A stretch of DNA of 24,084 bases from Deltaproteobacteria bacterium (GTDB taxonomy: Bacteria; Desulfobacterota; Desulfobacteria; Desulfobacterales; JAFDCJ01). The position numbers and the translations under genes were made by a program. The notes under the pieces are model-generated. The model saw only the letters and a program-made list of their open reading frames with translations. It had not been told where the DNA came from and did not search any database. Where the stretch lies: contig JAJRVC010000373.1 in the NCBI GenBank assembly GCA_024277475.1, positions 1 through 24,084 of the forward strand. Reading direction: 5' to 3'. Positions 19,971 to 24,084 of the stretch are shown piece by piece; the stretch's first letter is position 1, and every line of letters begins with the position of its first letter.

Positions 19971-20551
19971 ATGAAAAAAACTTTTTTTTAATCCTGCTGG
20001 TTATCTGTTTTAGCCCGCTGGATTCCTTTGGTGGTAAGTGCATCGAAGGGGACTGTGTAAACGGCCAGGGGACCATGGTTTATGAAACCGGTCATAAATT
20101 CTCGGTAGAGTTTAAAAACGGTGTCCGACACGGCAAAGGTGTTTTCTTGATGCCCGGTGGTAGAAAAATCGTCGGTGTCTGGGAGAATAACGAGATAAAA
20201 GAGGGCACCTATACCCAACCCGACGGCACTACCTACAAGGGACACTGGATGTTTCGTGAAAGAAACGGTCAGGGGACTTTGACTTTTCCAGACGGTCGAA
20301 AATACATCGGAGAGTTTAAAAGCGATCAGCGGCACGGCAAAGGCACCCTGATATACCCTGATGGCCGAAAGTATGTCGGAGATTTCAATTACGGTGAGCG
20401 ATCCGGTTTCGGCACCATGACCTATCCTGACGGCCGCAAATACACCGGTGAATTTAAAGCCGGTGAAAAAAACGGGTACGGTACGATGCTATATCCTGAT
20501 GGCCGAAAACTGGAGGGAAAGTTTGTGAACGGGGAGTTTTTGGGGAAGTGA
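19971..20551 (+). CDS. Exported MORN-repeat protein with an apparent frameshift in the signal peptide
   Basis: From 20075 on, the frame codes for about six tandem MORN repeats of 23 residues (pattern YPDGRKYxGEFKxGxxxGxG). MORN proteins bind membranes or partners; the bacterial role is mostly unknown. Reading the same frame upstream gives FFLILLVICFSPLDSFGG, a clear signal peptide core followed by KCIEGDC. The natural start is the ATG at 19971, with AGGAAAGG upstream, but ATG AAA AAA ACT TTT TTT TAA stops at once: one base is missing in the A7-C-T8 stretch (19974-19989). An eighth A or ninth T restores MKKNFFLILL or MKKTFFLILL. This may be phase variation, transcriptional slippage, decay or a sequencing error. 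The in-frame ATG at 20075 alone would give a 158-residue cytoplasmic protein. Confidence 0.75.
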
Positions 20552-20584
20552 GTTGAGTTCGGAAATGGGAAGCACATAATCACT

Positions 20585-20718
20585 GGTTGATTAAGTTGAT
20601 TGGTTGAAAAAATTTATTCGGTAGATCAAATAAATTCAATCAACCCAATCAACCCGCTATTCGCAGCGGTCATAACCATTAGAACGAATTAAACGATCCA
20701 AACGATCTAACGTTCTAA
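20585..20718. terminator. Two hairpins between convergent genes, possible bidirectional terminator
   Basis: 20585-20618 pairs with 20629-20654 (GGTTGATT...GTTGATTG type arms, with small bulges) around a loop near CGGTAGATCA, with A/T runs on the inner side. A second palindrome, TAGAACG (20680-20686) with CGTTCTA (20711-20717), encloses a 9-nt tandem repeat (AACGATCCA, AACGATCTA). They lie between the MORN gene (+) and the solute-binding protein gene (-). Arms again have 8- to 9-nt period. Confidence 0.5.
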
Positions 20719-20724
20719 AGCTGC

Positions 20725-21552
20725 CTATTTCAATTTTTTCAACCAGTCCCCCTCGGCGAACCATTTTAATTTCAATTCATCCAGCATGCCGCTTCCCTCT
20801 ATGCTATTTAGGGTGTTGCGAGTCCAATTCATCAGCAACGGATCATTGGCAGGGATCGCAATGCCGATGGGTTCATAGGTTAACTGGGTGACCACTGAGA
20901 GCAGACCGGCCTCCGGGTAACGAAAAACCGATACCACGCAGATGGGATAATCGGCGATCATGGCCTGGACCTTGTCCTGCAGCACCATATCTACGGCTTC
21001 ATCATAATTTTCAGTGGTGAACAGCGTCGTTTTGTCAAGAAATTTCTCGGCAAAGGCCTGGCTGGTTGAGCCTTTGAGGGTGACTATTTTTGTCTCCGGA
21101 TTGTTGGCGTCCCTGGCTTCATCAGCATAAGCGATGGTTTTTATTTTGGTGAGAAACGCTTTCCCGGAAATAAAGTAGGGACCGACAAACGCCACCTTCA
21201 GATTTCGCTCAGGAGTGATGGTCATGCCGGACAAAACCATGTCGACTTCTCCGTTTTGCAGCGCTGGCAGCAATTCACTAAACGGCTTGGTAACAAATTT
21301 TACTTTGACGTTCATCGCAGCGGCCAGCTTTCTGGCAAGATCGGGTTCAAGACCGAAGATTTCTCCGTCTTTGGCCGTCATGTTCAAAGGGGGCATGTTC
21401 CCCATGGTACCGACAACCAGCTCTCCTCTTTTCTGGATGCGGTCGAGCACCGGGGATGCGGATGTGCCGATTGTTGTCTGCTGCATCTGGGTACAGCCGG
21501 CAAAAAAAGCAACCGCCAGAATCGTTACGAGCAAAACTTTGGCATACTTCAT
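20725..21552 (-). CDS. Family 3 solute-binding lipoprotein of an amino-acid-type ABC transporter
   Basis: The 275-residue product has a lipoprotein signal peptide ending AFFAGC (Cys20), then a typical family 3 binding-protein domain: GELVVGT (43-49), FGLEPDLARKLAA, and GEVDMVLSGMTITPERN with VGPYF near residues 101-127. Such proteins bind amino acids or small polar solutes and deliver them to a permease/ATPase pair; none is encoded nearby, so it is an orphan here. Some family 3 domains instead serve as sensors. The ATG at 21552 has GGAG seven bases upstream; a TTG at 21558 is nearer to the site and less likely. It lies 93 bp downstream of the isomerase gene on the same strand. Confidence 0.88.
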   Translation of the reverse strand: MKYAKVLLVTILAVAFFAGCTQMQQTTIGTSASPVLDRIQKRGELVVGTMGNMPPLNMTAKDGEIFGLEPDLARKLAAAMNVKVKFVTKPFSELLPALQNGEVDMVLSGMTITPERNLKVAFVGPYFISGKAFLTKIKTIAYADEARDANNPETKIVTLKGSTSQAFAEKFLDKTTLFTTENYDEAVDMVLQDKVQAMIADYPICVVSVFRYPEAGLLSVVTQLTYEPIGIAIPANDPLLMNWTRNTLNSIEGSGMLDELKLKWFAEGDWLKKLK

Positions 21553-21645
21553 TTTCAATCTCCTTTTTTAATATAGTTGCGTTCAATAGGTGCAAACATA
21601 TTCATCATAGTTTAATTGTAAAGTCGAGGGCAGTCTCTTTCTTAT

Positions 21646-23376
<1,731 letters not shown>

Positions 23377-23545
23377 TCATCACAGAGGCACTGAGAGAAC
23401 TGAGATATAAATTTTTAGTTTGCCGGAGGCCTGACATTAATTACCGGTTTTACTTTTTTGTTTTTGTACTTAATATGTGTAGAAAGACATCATAGAATAT
23501 TTCCCGGAAACCCACAAGTCAAGAAAGGTGCTTTCGATTCCCGCC

Positions 23546-24084
23546 ATGTCGAATTCAATGCTCGATACCCGAGGACCCGCCGATGTTTTTCGGATTAAAA
23601 TTGTAAATGACATAGAGGCAATATGCCGTACAGCGGCCGGTGAAATCGAGCAGCTGACAAACAGGACCCCATCGGCAACAAAGCCAATTACCATTGCGCT
23701 TTCAGGCGGTTCAACGCCCAAGGGTCTGCATGCATTACTGGCAAACGAACCGGCGCTTCGTGACCACCTGCCCTGGCATCAGCTCCATTTCTTCTGGGGA
23801 GATGAACGCCATGTACCACCGGACCACCCGCAAAGCAATTACCGCATGGCCTGTGAAACCCTGTTTGCCCGAACGCCTGTTCCCTTGGAAAACATCCACC
23901 GGGTACGCGGCGAAGAACCGGAAGCCACCACAGCCGCCGAAAAATATGAGCAGGAGTTGCAGGCCTTCTTTGATCTTGAAGCCGGTCAACTGCCGCGATT
24001 TGACTGTATTTTGCTGGGAATGGGACCGGATGGCCACACCGCATCTCTTTTTCCGGGAACAGAGGCCTTGCATGAGTCAAAGCG
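23546..24084 (+). CDS. pgl: 6-phosphogluconolactonase, N-terminal part (runs off the window)
   Basis: It hydrolyses 6-phosphogluconolactone in the oxidative pentose phosphate pathway. About 180 residues are seen before the window ends. Family motifs are clear: ALSGGSTPK (sugar-phosphate loop), FFWGDERHVPPDHPQSNY, and LGMGPDGHTASLFPG, the DevB/SugarP_isomerase signature with the catalytic His. The frame is open back to 23483. The ATG at 23546 is chosen; the ATG at 23558 and the GTG at 23528 are alternatives, and no ideal ribosome binding site is visible. Its pairing with the isomerase points to a pentose phosphate/gluconeogenic gene set continuing beyond the window. Confidence 0.92.
   Translation, partial: MSNSMLDTRGPADVFRIKIVNDIEAICRTAAGEIEQLTNRTPSATKPITIALSGGSTPKGLHALLANEPALRDHLPWHQLHFFWGDERHVPPDHPQSNYRMACETLFARTPVPLENIHRVRGEEPEATTAAEKYEQELQAFFDLEAGQLPRFDCILLGMGPDGHTASLFPGTEALHESK

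Overview
The window reads as a chromosomal segment of a sulfate-reducing member of the Desulfobacterota, most likely near Desulfobacterales. This is inferred from an Hmc-type transmembrane redox complex, a large single-chain pyruvate:ferredoxin oxidoreductase, a class I iron-sulfur fumarase and several multi-PAS histidine kinases. No rRNA, tRNA, CRISPR array, transposase, integrase or phage gene was recognised.

Layout. (1) 1-4697: the distal part of an hmc-like operon: the C-terminus of HmcB, then HmcC (NrfD-type quinone-interacting subunit), the 45-residue HmcD, HmcE (b-type cytochrome) and HmcF (HdrD/DsrK-like iron-sulfur protein). Such complexes link periplasmic cytochrome c and the menaquinone pool to cytoplasmic disulfide/thiol or ferredoxin chemistry. 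hmcA and the start of hmcB lie upstream of the window. (2) 4924-6394: a cysteine-containing protein of unknown function followed at once by a tandem-domain universal stress protein. (3) 6650-12809: a signalling block: a single-domain response regulator, a REC-PAS-PAS-kinase hybrid, a membrane kinase whose periplasmic domain carries c-type heme-binding motifs, and a REC-kinase hybrid. None has a DNA-binding output domain. (4) 12875-18129: fumarase and pyruvate:ferredoxin oxidoreductase, then a clear terminator. (5) 18238-20551: an MlaC-like exported protein overlapping a potassium-channel-like protein, then a MORN-repeat exported protein whose signal peptide is out of frame. (6) 20725-24084: on the minus strand a family 3 solute-binding lipoprotein and glucose-6-phosphate isomerase; diverging from the latter, the start of 6-phosphogluconolactonase, which runs off the window.

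How they may work together. In Desulfovibrio vulgaris the hmc operon is followed by the regulators rrf1 (a response regulator) and rrf2. Here a lone receiver domain and three kinases follow the complex. One kinase has a periplasmic CxxCH segment and two have cysteine-rich PAS domains, so the block looks like a redox-sensing system beside a redox complex. That link is inference from position and motifs.

The most striking signal that the genes do not explain is in the spacers. Nearly every long intergenic gap carries short degenerate tandem arrays with a 7-nt (sometimes 8- or 9-nt) period. The unit differs from array to array while the period is kept. Several arrays occur as inverted pairs bracketing 60-160 bp, giving hairpin or MITE-like elements. 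One array runs into the start of the response-regulator gene, and others separate hmc genes that are compactly arranged in Desulfovibrio.
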